47,772 bases of DNA from Fidelibacterota bacterium (GTDB lineage: Bacteria; Fidelibacterota; UBA8477; JABMPR01). Under the pieces are notes generated by a model that was not told where the DNA came from, made no database searches, and worked only from the letters and a program-made list of their open reading frames with translations. The stretch spans positions 1-47,772 of the forward strand of contig JABIFG010000245.1 in assembly GCA_018650795.1 (NCBI GenBank), in the 5' to 3' direction. The position numbers and the translations under genes are program-made. The stretch's first letter is position 1. Each line of letters opens with the position of its first letter. Shown here in pieces: positions 15,943 to 23,757 of the stretch.

Positions 15943-17399
15943 TGCGTTTACAGTCAAGTATTCATGATCGACTTGTTATCAGGATTGGTATCAGTCTGGC
16001 CCTGGTGATGCTGGTTCTATTTATCGCCATAATGACATCTCAGAAGGAAGCAATCATTGGGAAGCATCGGATCATCGCCACCACCATGGTTCAGACAGCA
16101 ATAATACCCATTAATGATGCTCTCTACTTATCAGAAACGGATAGCGATGATTTCCTGCAGTCATTTTTAAACAATTTTGTACAAGAATATAGCGACATGG
16201 TGAAATATGCTGTCATTCTGGATCAAAACGCTCAGGTCATCGCCCATTCTGATATCTCCCAGATCAAGCTGGAATATACGGATATCTACAGTCTTTCTGC
16301 CCTGGAAGCCATTGAACCCGTATTTCATATTTTTAAGAATGATCACGCCGAATGGATTATGGAAATATCGGCACCCCTGGGTCTCATCACACTTTCCCAT
16401 GGTGCGGTGAGGCTTGGTCTGGATGCTCAGCCACTGATTAGAGAACTGAGAAGATCCACATTGATTATAATGGGCTTATTTGTCGGCGCACTTCTATTTG
16501 TCGTAGTGCTTGTGCTGCAGATCAGTTTCAGTGTTACCAGCAAGTTAAGGCATACTGTTCAAGCGATGGATACTTTTGATTTTCAGACCGCTGAACCTTT
16601 GGCGCTGCCTGAGGCAGATGATGAGATTGGTCTGCTCAACGAGCGCTTTACCAGCCTCCAGAACAGGTTGATAAAAGCTCGCTCCAGTATGGAGGCTACC
16701 AATCAGAACCTGATCCAGACAGAAAAACTGGCTGCCATGGGGCGGATGGCCGCAGGCGTTGCTCATGAAATCAATAATCCACTCCTTGGTTTAAAAAATT
16801 GTCTGCATTTGCTACATATTGACCCAGAGAACCAGGCTGATCATATTCGACTTCTCAGAGACGGGCTTGATCGAATTGAGGTGATTGTATCAAGACTGCT
16901 GGAGGGGGCTCGCAAAAAAACAGGTACCATCAAAGATTATGATTTTAACATGAGTGTGCGTGATGTTTTAAATCTGGTAGGTCATCGACTTTCCAAAGAA
17001 AAGGTTATTACACAAGTACATTTGGGTGAGGCTGTCCCTGCCGTGTACAATAACAAATCTGGATTTGAAGAGGCCCTCCTAAATATCTGTATGAATGCTC
17101 TTGATGCCATCGGAAGCGTTGGTACGATTAAACTCACAACTGAGGTCAGGGGCAAGCATGTAGCTGTTATCGTTGGAGATTCTGGACCTGGCATTGCCAA
17201 TGAAGAAAGAGCGAAAATGTTTGAACCTTTCGTTACATCGAAAGAAGTGGGGAAAGGGACTGGACTGGGACTCTACGTATCCAGAGAGATCATCGGAGCC
17301 ATGGGAGGGGAAATAAGCTATGCTACCAGTAGTTTAGGTGGAGCAGAGTTCACCATTGAACTTCCAATTCGAATTGACTCAGACGAGGGAATAGAATAA
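15942..17399 (+). CDS. Sensor histidine kinase (NtrB/ZraS-like)
   Basis: 485 residues: TM1 (about 12-31), periplasmic sensor region (about 32-165), TM2 (about 172-194), a HAMP-like linker (about 195-250), HisKA with A-A-G-V-A-H-E-I-N-N-P (phospho-accepting H275) and a HATPase domain with N box (N-I-C-M-N-A-L-D-A-I), G1 (D-S-G-P-G-I), F box and G2 (G-K-G-T-G-L-G-L-Y-V-S-R). These place it among the NtrB-like kinases that pair with sigma54 activators. Its start overlaps the stop of the PhnD-like gene, and the activator gene begins one base after its stop. The periplasmic part could contact the anchored binding protein. Confidence 0.93.
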   Translation: MRLQSSIHDRLVIRIGISLALVMLVLFIAIMTSQKEAIIGKHRIIATTMVQTAIIPINDALYLSETDSDDFLQSFLNNFVQEYSDMVKYAVILDQNAQVIAHSDISQIKLEYTDIYSLSALEAIEPVFHIFKNDHAEWIMEISAPLGLITLSHGAVRLGLDAQPLIRELRRSTLIIMGLFVGALLFVVVLVLQISFSVTSKLRHTVQAMDTFDFQTAEPLALPEADDEIGLLNERFTSLQNRLIKARSSMEATNQNLIQTEKLAAMGRMAAGVAHEINNPLLGLKNCLHLLHIDPENQADHIRLLRDGLDRIEVIVSRLLEGARKKTGTIKDYDFNMSVRDVLNLVGHRLSKEKVITQVHLGEAVPAVYNNKSGFEEALLNICMNALDAIGSVGTIKLTTEVRGKHVAVIVGDSGPGIANEERAKMFEPFVTSKEVGKGTGLGLYVSREIIGAMGGEISYATSSLGGAEFTIELPIRIDSDEGIE

Positions 17400-17400
17400 A

Positions 17401-18759
17401 ATGCTAAAATTATTGCTGGTTGAAGATGAGCGCATTAATCGAATTACGCTCCAGAAGTTGTTAGAGCATGCTGGTCACGCTGTAACCTCCGTAGAGGACG
17501 GTACAGCGGGGCTAGAAGCCGTTCAAAACGAAACCTGGGACGTAGTCCTCACCGACTATCGACTCCCCGGTGCTGACGGTCTTGAGATTCTGGAAGAGGT
17601 CAAACGAACTTCTCCCGATACTCAAGTACTGATTATGACGGCTTTTGCCACGGTTGAAAACGCTGTATCTGCACTGAAAAAGGGTGCCTTCGATTATCTT
17701 ACCAAGCCGTTCGATCCTGATGAATTATTCCATCATTTAGCCCGTATAATGGCTTTAAAAGCCTTGAGCTCTGAAAACGAAGCATTGAGAGCATCATTGG
17801 CTGAGTTGAAGGTCTCTCCTGATCTCATCGGTGAGTCCGATATCATGCGCGATCTTTTCGAAAAAGTCAAGATCGTGGCGGAGAGCGAACATACCGTCCT
17901 GATTCAAGGAGCCAGCGGAACTGGTAAAGAGAAAATTGCTAATGCCGTTCAATCCCTGAGCCAACGCCGAGAACACCCCTATGTGAAAATTAATTGTTCA
18001 GCACTCAGTGAAACCCTTTTTGAAACGGAAATGTTTGGTCACGAAAAAGGAGCCTTCACGGGTGCAATTAAACGATCCATAGGTCGATTCGAACGTGCCA
18101 AGGGAGGCACCATATTGCTGGATGATATCGATGACCTGAGTTTACGACTTCAAACCAAACTTCTCAGGGTTATTCAGGAAGGTGAAATCGAACGAGTGGG
18201 TGGTACCGAAGTTATTAGCGTGGATGTGAGGATTATCGCCGCCACAAAGGTCGACTTGAAATCTCTTGTGGAGACTAAGTCCTTTCGAGAGGATCTTTAT
18301 TATCGACTTAATGTGATAAAGCTAATTGTCCCAACCCTTAACGAGAGAAAATCAGATATTCCTTTGCTGGCACACTTCTTCTTGTCCAAACTGAGCACAG
18401 AAAAACAGCTTTCACAAGATCTCATTAAGTATCTCATGGAACTTGATTGGCCAGGCAATGTGCGTGAGTTAGAGCACCTCATTATGCAGATGTCTGTATT
18501 TTGCAGAAAACCGGTTATCGATTTGGATGATGTACCTGATTCATATACCCCTGTTCAGAGAGAGTATGAATCAAAGGGTGGTGGCGATTCATCTCTCACC
18601 AAAAGGGTGAATGAGTACGAATTGCAGCTAATAAATGCGACCATGGAACAACATCATGGAAATCAGCAGAAAGTAGCCGATTCGTTGGGTATCCCCAGAA
18701 CCACGTTGCGAAGCAAACTGCTGAAACATGGACTCATTGATCTAAAGCACACTGAGTAA
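17401..18759 (+). CDS. NtrC-family sigma54-dependent response regulator
   Basis: 452 residues: receiver domain (1-120) with acidic pocket E8-D9, phospho-acceptor D52 (L-T-D-Y-R-L-P-G) and conserved K103-region (T-K-P-F-D); AAA+ domain (about 140-370) with Walker A G-A-S-G-T-G-K-E (170-177), GAFTGA loop (217-222) that contacts sigma54, Walker B I-L-L-D-D-I-D and R-finger region; Fis-type helix-turn-helix at the C-terminus (N-Q-Q-K-V-A-D-S-L-G-I-P-R-T-T-L). The Walker B has D-D-I rather than the usual D-E-I. All elements of an active enhancer-binding protein are present. A dyad and sigma54-type promoter lie just downstream, in front of the phosphate-uptake operon, which is its most likely target. 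Confidence 0.95.
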   Translation: MLKLLLVEDERINRITLQKLLEHAGHAVTSVEDGTAGLEAVQNETWDVVLTDYRLPGADGLEILEEVKRTSPDTQVLIMTAFATVENAVSALKKGAFDYLTKPFDPDELFHHLARIMALKALSSENEALRASLAELKVSPDLIGESDIMRDLFEKVKIVAESEHTVLIQGASGTGKEKIANAVQSLSQRREHPYVKINCSALSETLFETEMFGHEKGAFTGAIKRSIGRFERAKGGTILLDDIDDLSLRLQTKLLRVIQEGEIERVGGTEVISVDVRIIAATKVDLKSLVETKSFREDLYYRLNVIKLIVPTLNERKSDIPLLAHFFLSKLSTEKQLSQDLIKYLMELDWPGNVRELEHLIMQMSVFCRKPVIDLDDVPDSYTPVQREYESKGGGDSSLTKRVNEYELQLINATMEQHHGNQQKVADSLGIPRTTLRSKLLKHGLIDLKHTE

Positions 18760-18786
18760 ATTTCCCCCAGGATGCATGTATGAATA

Positions 18787-18820
18787 GACCATATATCGTC
18801 TCTAGTGACGATATATGGTC
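18787..18820. promoter_or_regulatory. Perfect 14-bp dyad, probable enhancer site for the NtrC-type activator
   Basis: GACCATATATCGTC (18787-18800), six-base spacer TCTAGT, then the exact reverse complement GACGATATATGGTC (18807-18820). There is no T-run after it, which argues against a terminator. Its centre lies about 130 bp upstream of the expected start of the sigma54-type promoter, the usual distance for an activator site. It could still be an mRNA-stabilising hairpin at the end of the regulator gene. Confidence 0.6.
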
Positions 18821-18909
18821 AGTAACATTGTTATTCTCAGTTAAATCCATCAGTAAATAAAGATTATAAGTATTGTATAAACAATAAGAAAGATCCGTAA
18901 TTATTTTAT

Positions 18910-18925
18910 GGCACGCCATTTGGAA
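18910..18925 (+). promoter_or_regulatory. Sigma54-type (-24/-12) promoter
   Basis: TGGCACG at 18910-18916, four bases, then TTGGA at 18921-18925. This fits the sigma54 consensus TGGCACG-N4-TTGCW exactly in the -24 element and spacing; the -12 element has GG instead of GC. It lies 54-69 nt before the first gene of the phosphate-uptake operon and next to an NtrC-type activator gene. Confidence 0.65.
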
Positions 18926-18978
18926 TAGAGAAGCACTATAAATAAAAAAATGATCCATCAAAATAAGGATAACAAGAC

Positions 18979-19578
18979 ATGGCGAAGATTGAATTAGGCA
19001 AGATTATTCCAAGATGGGAATGGCGAACTTTTGGTAAGGAGTTTGGTGTTGCTGAAGAGAATATCAAAGCCCACGAATGCACGCGCGAAATTGAAAGTAG
19101 CGAAGTGTACATCCTTTCCAAAAAGAGTGGTGAGAATATTAAGATCAGAGACACGCTCATGGATATCAAAGTATTAAGAAATGCTGAGAATGATCTGGAA
19201 CAATGGTTCCCAATCATGAAAGCTACTTTTCCAATCGGAGCCGAAGAAGCTACAGAGGTGTTCAAGGCTGCCGGCGTTGCGGTCGAGCTAAATAAAGCTG
19301 ATACCTGGGAATATGATGCCTTTATCTCCAAAATGGTTGATACCAATCCTGACCTCAAAGCTGTGGGTGTATTTAAGAAACGCTATGGCTACATGATTGA
19401 GGGAGCCACGGTTGAAATTGCTGATCTAACTATTGATGGAGAATCTATCCGAACTACAGCCGTGGAAGATGCAGATCCTGAATTAGTTACAAGATTAGTA
19501 AAAAAACTCGGTCTCAGTGGATATGAAAACATCAGCTACATCAAAGCCATGCGTCGCATGGTTGGTTTCGAGGACTAG
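18979..19578 (+). CDS. CYTH-like domain protein (divergent triphosphate tunnel family)
   Basis: 199 residues, ATG with AAGGATAAC upstream. Strand patterns match the CYTH fold: R-W-E-W-R-T-F near the N-terminus in place of the usual E-x-E-x-K, then S-S-E-V-Y-I-L-S, V/N-I-K-I-R-D-x-L-M-D-I-K-V-L-R, and later F-K-K-R-Y-G-Y-M-I-E-G-A-T-V-E-I-A-D-L with D-G-E-S-I-R-T-T-A-V-E-D. The alternating charged residues line the tunnel in this family, which hydrolyses triphosphates or tripolyphosphate. The weakened first motif suggests altered metal binding or a different substrate. First gene after the sigma54-type promoter; three nt separate it from a canonical CYTH gene. Confidence 0.7.
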   Translation: MAKIELGKIIPRWEWRTFGKEFGVAEENIKAHECTREIESSEVYILSKKSGENIKIRDTLMDIKVLRNAENDLEQWFPIMKATFPIGAEEATEVFKAAGVAVELNKADTWEYDAFISKMVDTNPDLKAVGVFKKRYGYMIEGATVEIADLTIDGESIRTTAVEDADPELVTRLVKKLGLSGYENISYIKAMRRMVGFED

Positions 19579-19581
19579 ACC

Positions 19582-20046
19582 ATGGGTCAGGAAATAGAAC
19601 GCAAATTTCTGGTCACAGCCACAAGCTATCGTGATCTTGCCAAAGGGACCCATTACAAACAGGGCTACCTGAATAGTCAGAAGGAACGTGTTGTTCGCGT
19701 TCGCACAATCGACGAAACAGGTTTTATGACTGTCAAGGGGATTACCAAAGGTGCTACCAGGCTGGAATATGAATATGAAATTCCAGCTAAAGATGCCGAT
19801 GAATTGTTGGAACTACTTTGTGAACAGCCCATCATTGACAAGCATCGTTACAAAGTTCCTATGGACGGTTTTGTCTGGGAAATTGACGAATTTCACGGTG
19901 AGAATGAAGGTCTGACTGTTGCAGAAATAGAATTACTCTCCGAAGACCAGGAATTTTCGAAACCTGATTGGGTAGGTGAAGAAGTCACTGGCGATCCTCG
20001 CTATTACAACTCAAACCTGATCGCCAATCCGTACACAAAGTGGTAG
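19582..20046 (+). CDS. CYTH-domain protein, probable inorganic triphosphatase
   Basis: 154 residues, the usual size of a stand-alone CYTH enzyme. The E-I-E-R-K-F-L-V motif (residues 4-11) is the canonical E-x-E-x-K metal/triphosphate site; K-Q-G-Y-L, R-V-V-R-V-R, M-T-V-K-G, L-E-Y-E-Y-E-I-P, K-x-R-Y and W-E-I-D-E-F-H-G-E-N-E-G-L-T-V-A-E-I-E-L follow in the expected order and carry the tunnel's basic and acidic residues. The family includes tripolyphosphatases, thiamine triphosphatases and class IV adenylyl cyclases; stand-alone bacterial forms of this type are usually tripolyphosphatases. Position beside phosphate transporters supports a phosphate-related role. Confidence 0.9.
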   Translation: MGQEIERKFLVTATSYRDLAKGTHYKQGYLNSQKERVVRVRTIDETGFMTVKGITKGATRLEYEYEIPAKDADELLELLCEQPIIDKHRYKVPMDGFVWEIDEFHGENEGLTVAEIELLSEDQEFSKPDWVGEEVTGDPRYYNSNLIANPYTKW

Positions 20047-20063
20047 TGGTTACTAAATAAAAT

Positions 20064-21614
20064 ATGAAACAAGTTCTCAATGACGCAAAGGTGAAATACA
20101 CCCTGCGAGCTATCGGTTTGATCATGCTGATATTGGCATTCCTCCTGCTGGTACCTTCAGTTCAGGCTGCCTTCCCAGAAAAGCCAATCAAGATTGTAGT
20201 CTATACTGGTCCTGGCGGGCTTATTGATATCAGTGCTCGTAAGTTTGCTGGTGTGGCCTCAAAATATGTAGATGTCAACTTTGTGGTTGAGAACAAGCCA
20301 GGCGCTGGAGGTATTGTAGCGCTTAAAAAGGTTATTCAGGCACCGGCTGATGGTTACAATCTCTATGCTTGCACAAAATCTAATATTGCCAAGTTTGTTC
20401 AAGTGGGCGGGAGTGATTATCTGGATGCACTGAGTTGGACCGCCATGCTTATGGCTGATCCTGAATGTGTTATCACAAATGGGACTCAGGACCTACATCA
20501 ATGGCCACAAATTGTTGAAAATGCACTCCAACAACCTGGTGAGCAGAATTGGGTAGGACCTGCTGCAGGTGGTCTTGATCATGTAACTGCGCTTAAAATT
20601 TGGGATGCATACGGTATGGATGCCAAATGGATTCCCTTTAAAAGCGGGGGAAAGGCTTTAGCTGCTCTGTTAGGTGAGCAAGGTGTTGCCTATGTAGGGA
20701 ATCCCAGGGATGCTCTGGGTAATCCGGATCTTCATATTGCTGCCGTTTCATCTCCTGAACGACTAGAAGCTTTTCCTGATGTTCCAACATTCACCGAGTT
20801 AGGTATGGTTGGACTTGAAAACGAATATATGTGGCGTGGTTTTGCTCTCAAAAAGGGAACACCGCCAGAAGTTGTACAGTGGTATGATGCGCTCTTTAAA
20901 CAGGTAACTGCAGATCCTGAATGGATATCCTTCTGGGGCAAAGGTGGCATAGATGTCAAATATGTCGCAGAAAAAGAGTTTACAGCCCAGGTGAAGAAAG
21001 ATGCTGAAGTCTTCGAATATTATTTAAGAAAATCTAATATTATTCAGGGTGAAGCCGAAGGTATCCTGGCCATTATTGCCACGGGGACTACATTTAATGT
21101 ACTTTCACTATTACTTGTACTGACCTGGTTATCAGTATCATATGGCGTTTATAGAAGTGATTATTCTGCAATTACAGGTCGTGTAATGATAATTGGCTTC
21201 TTCCTGGTGGTGAGTATTCTGTTTCTGGTTCAATCCTTGAATTTTCCCAATGGTTCAGCCGTTGGACCTGCCGCCGTACCACGCTTGTGGATCTTCATGC
21301 TCATCCCTCTGAACCTGCTCCTGCTATACAAAACATTTCGGAATGTTGCTGAAATATCAGAATCTGGACCACGCGTTGATATTGTATTGAACTTTATTGG
21401 ATTTCTGGTTGGGTACCTGCTGGTCATGCAGGTTTTGGGCTATTTTCTCAGTACCTTCGGGTTCATTATCGCTGGGCTATACTATTTGGGGTATCGCAAA
21501 TGGCGTAATGTTTTCATCATTTCAGCTAGTTGGATTCTATTTTCGTATCTGATCTTTTATAAAACCCTTTATGTACCCTTGCCCTTAGGGACACTCTTCG
21601 AAAGAATATTCTAG
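20064..21614 (+). CDS. TctC-TctB fusion: binding protein joined to small permease of a tripartite tricarboxylate transporter
   Basis: 516 residues. Residues 12-36 form a signal peptide, then F-P-E-K-P-I-K-I-V-V-Y-T-G-P-G-G opens a complete TctC/Bug binding protein (about 37-330; includes N-K-P-G-A-G-G and the V-P-T-F-T-E-L-G motif). Without interruption the chain continues into membrane helices (about 345-516), the last four resembling TctB, including the D/G-Y-F-L-S-T-F-G-F and P-L-P-L-G-T-L-F segments near the end. TctC and TctB are normally separate, soluble and membrane-bound, respectively. One extra helix (about 345-368) before the TctB-like part would keep the binding domain periplasmic. 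TctA follows after 5 nt. Substrate class is small carboxylates by family, not readable here. Confidence 0.88.
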   Translation: MKQVLNDAKVKYTLRAIGLIMLILAFLLLVPSVQAAFPEKPIKIVVYTGPGGLIDISARKFAGVASKYVDVNFVVENKPGAGGIVALKKVIQAPADGYNLYACTKSNIAKFVQVGGSDYLDALSWTAMLMADPECVITNGTQDLHQWPQIVENALQQPGEQNWVGPAAGGLDHVTALKIWDAYGMDAKWIPFKSGGKALAALLGEQGVAYVGNPRDALGNPDLHIAAVSSPERLEAFPDVPTFTELGMVGLENEYMWRGFALKKGTPPEVVQWYDALFKQVTADPEWISFWGKGGIDVKYVAEKEFTAQVKKDAEVFEYYLRKSNIIQGEAEGILAIIATGTTFNVLSLLLVLTWLSVSYGVYRSDYSAITGRVMIIGFFLVVSILFLVQSLNFPNGSAVGPAAVPRLWIFMLIPLNLLLLYKTFRNVAEISESGPRVDIVLNFIGFLVGYLLVMQVLGYFLSTFGFIIAGLYYLGYRKWRNVFIISASWILFSYLIFYKTLYVPLPLGTLFERIF

Positions 21615-21619
21615 GTTAA

Positions 21620-23098
21620 ATGATGGCAGAACTATTCGGAAATTTGATTGATGGATTAACCTTTGTAACAGGTATTATCCCTATTCTGACGATCACATTG
21701 GGTGTAATAATGGGTATCATTGCTGGGGCTACTCCGGGTCTTTCACCTTCTATGGGTGTTGCGTTACTGGTCCCCTTTACCTATGCAATGTCACCTACAT
21801 TGGCTCTGATTCTCCTTGTGGCTATCTATATAGCCGCCAATTATGGTGGCTCCATTACAGCTGTGACTATCAACGCTCCAGGTACACCCTCATCGGTGGT
21901 CACTGCTTTTGATGGATATCCACTGACCAAAAAGGGCAAACCCGGATTGGCGCTAGGAGTTTCACTTGTAGCTTCCACGGTTGGTGGTATTATCGGTACT
22001 CTGATATTGATCTTCTTTTCAGGACCACTGGCAAAATTTGCCTTGAAATTTCACCCTGCTGAATATTTCGCCCTGGCTATTTTTGGTTTAACAACAGTGG
22101 CATCCCTGGGTGGGAAAAATTGGATCAAAGCCTTTATTGCAGCCATGTTTGGTCTACTCCTCAACACAGTCGGTATTGATCCTATCTCAGGTGTCAGTCG
22201 CTTCACTTTTGGTTTTTCCTTTCTTTATGATGGGTTTGCCCTGATACCGGCCCTGATTGGATTATTCGCCTTGAGTGAAATTTTCAAACAGCTGGAAGGT
22301 GGTGACTTCTCAAGTCAACAAGTAGCCCCGGGTAAACAGGAATGGCCCACTGCCAGTACCTATTGGAAATTGAAGAACACCATTATGCGGTCTTCATTTA
22401 TGGGAACCATTATCGGGATATTTCCTGGCGCCGGTGCGACAATTGCCGCTTTCATCTCTTATGATGTGACCAAACGAATGAGCAAAACCCCAGAAGAATT
22501 TGGAAAAGGCAGTCTGGAAGGTGTCGCAGCAGCCGAAGGGGCTAACAGCAGTTCCGTGGGAGGTGCATTGATCCCTCTCTTAACGCTGGGTATTCCTGGA
22601 AGTGCCTCCACCGCTGTATTGATCGGTGCTTTGATGATCCACGATCTAACACCTGGACCCCAACTCTTTATCTCAAATCCTGATATCATTTACGGCCTGC
22701 TGGCCAGTCTCCTCATAGCAAATATCATCTTACTGGTACTGGGATTCTTTGGTGCCAGACTTTGGATCAAAGTGACTACCATTCCCAAAACCGTGCTGTT
22801 TCCGCTGATCTTTGCTGTATCGATCATCGGTAGTTTTGCTGTGCGAAATTCATTTTTTGATGTAGCAGCCTGTCTGGCATTTGGAATATTTGGCTGGTTG
22901 CTGCGCCGATATAATTATCCAGTAGCACCCATAATTCTGGGAATGGTGCTTGGAAACATTGCAGAAACCAATTTTATCCGTGCCGTCATGATGGGTGGCT
23001 GGACTGTTTTCTTTACACGTCCGTTGAGTCTGGGAATGCTAGTCGTTGCTGCTGCAAGTTTTGCTGTCCCCCTCATTCAGGCGAGAAAACAAAAGTAA
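21620..23098 (+). CDS. tctA: TctA: large permease of a tripartite tricarboxylate transporter
   Basis: 492 residues with about 12 membrane helices. Family motifs are clear: G-A-T-P-G-L-S-P-S-M-G-V-A-L-L-V-P, Y-G-G-S-I-T-A-V-T-I-N-A-P-G-T-P-S-S-V-V-T-A, and later the matching E-G-A-N-S-S-S-V-G-G-A-L-I-P-L-L-T-L-G-I-P-G-S-A-S-T-A. These repeats form the two halves of the transport path. It pairs with the TctC-TctB fusion directly upstream; together they make a complete TTT system. Its location between CYTH enzymes and phosphate transporters in one operon is unusual. Confidence 0.95.
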   Translation: MMAELFGNLIDGLTFVTGIIPILTITLGVIMGIIAGATPGLSPSMGVALLVPFTYAMSPTLALILLVAIYIAANYGGSITAVTINAPGTPSSVVTAFDGYPLTKKGKPGLALGVSLVASTVGGIIGTLILIFFSGPLAKFALKFHPAEYFALAIFGLTTVASLGGKNWIKAFIAAMFGLLLNTVGIDPISGVSRFTFGFSFLYDGFALIPALIGLFALSEIFKQLEGGDFSSQQVAPGKQEWPTASTYWKLKNTIMRSSFMGTIIGIFPGAGATIAAFISYDVTKRMSKTPEEFGKGSLEGVAAAEGANSSSVGGALIPLLTLGIPGSASTAVLIGALMIHDLTPGPQLFISNPDIIYGLLASLLIANIILLVLGFFGARLWIKVTTIPKTVLFPLIFAVSIIGSFAVRNSFFDVAACLAFGIFGWLLRRYNYPVAPIILGMVLGNIAETNFIRAVMMGGWTVFFTRPLSLGMLVVAAASFAVPLIQARKQK

Positions 23099-23114
23099 TT
23101 GATAGGAATAAAAT

Positions 23115-23756
23115 ATGATTTTTAAAAAAACAAAATCGCTTGAATCCAAAATGGACGCCTTCCTGGATAAAATTTCTGAAGCAGGAATTGTTTATCGTCG
23201 GGGAATTAAAAACTATATGAAAAATGCAACGGAAGATTTCGACCGTCATCTAGAGCAGGTCACCGTCCTTGAACACGAAGCAGATGAACTCCGCAAAAAT
23301 ATTGAAACCAGATTATACACCCAAACTCTGGTTCCTGAATCTCGAGGAGACATTCTAGCCCTTATGGAGACGAGTGATGATGTGATTGGTCGTGCGAAAG
23401 ATACACTTGTAGAATTGTCTATCGAAAAACCTGAGGTTCCCGATGAATTCAAATCTGGATTTATTGAATTGGCCAGATCCACTTCTAGAGCTTTGGAAGA
23501 AATGGTACTGGCAATGCGTGCATTTATGCGTGATCCTATCAATGTCCGCAACTATTTACACAAAGTTTATCATTGGGAGAAAGAGTCAGATCGATTAGCT
23601 GAAGCGCTTAAGCGTTCCATCTTTGCCTCTGAGGATCTTCTCTTAAGTCACAAAATTCACCTACGCTATTTCACATTGCATGTTGATACTCTGGCTGATC
23701 TGGCTGAGGACGTTGCAGACCGTCTGGCTATATATACGATAAAGAGAAGCATCTGA
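23115..23756 (+). CDS. DUF47 PhoU-like protein, partner of the PiT transporter
   Basis: 213 residues, all-helical, of the DUF47/TIGR00153 family related to PhoU. Conserved patterns include F-x-K-I-S-E-A-G, H-E-A-D-E-L-R-K-N-I-E-T-R-L-Y-T, R-G-D-I-L-A-L-M-E-T-S-D-D-V-I-G-R-A-K-D, W-E-K-E-S-D-R-L-A-E and L-A-D-L-A-E-D-V-A-D-R-L, with E/D-x-x-x-D metal-binding positions. In many genomes the gene lies directly before a pit gene and is thought to regulate it. Here the pit gene starts one base after its stop, so they are translated together. Confidence 0.93.
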   Translation: MIFKKTKSLESKMDAFLDKISEAGIVYRRGIKNYMKNATEDFDRHLEQVTVLEHEADELRKNIETRLYTQTLVPESRGDILALMETSDDVIGRAKDTLVELSIEKPEVPDEFKSGFIELARSTSRALEEMVLAMRAFMRDPINVRNYLHKVYHWEKESDRLAEALKRSIFASEDLLLSHKIHLRYFTLHVDTLADLAEDVADRLAIYTIKRSI

Positions 23757-23757
23757 T

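Noticed and set aside
18787..18820. Rho-independent terminator reading of the perfect dyad
   Set aside because: No T-run follows the stem, and the position fits an activator site better; not excluded completely.
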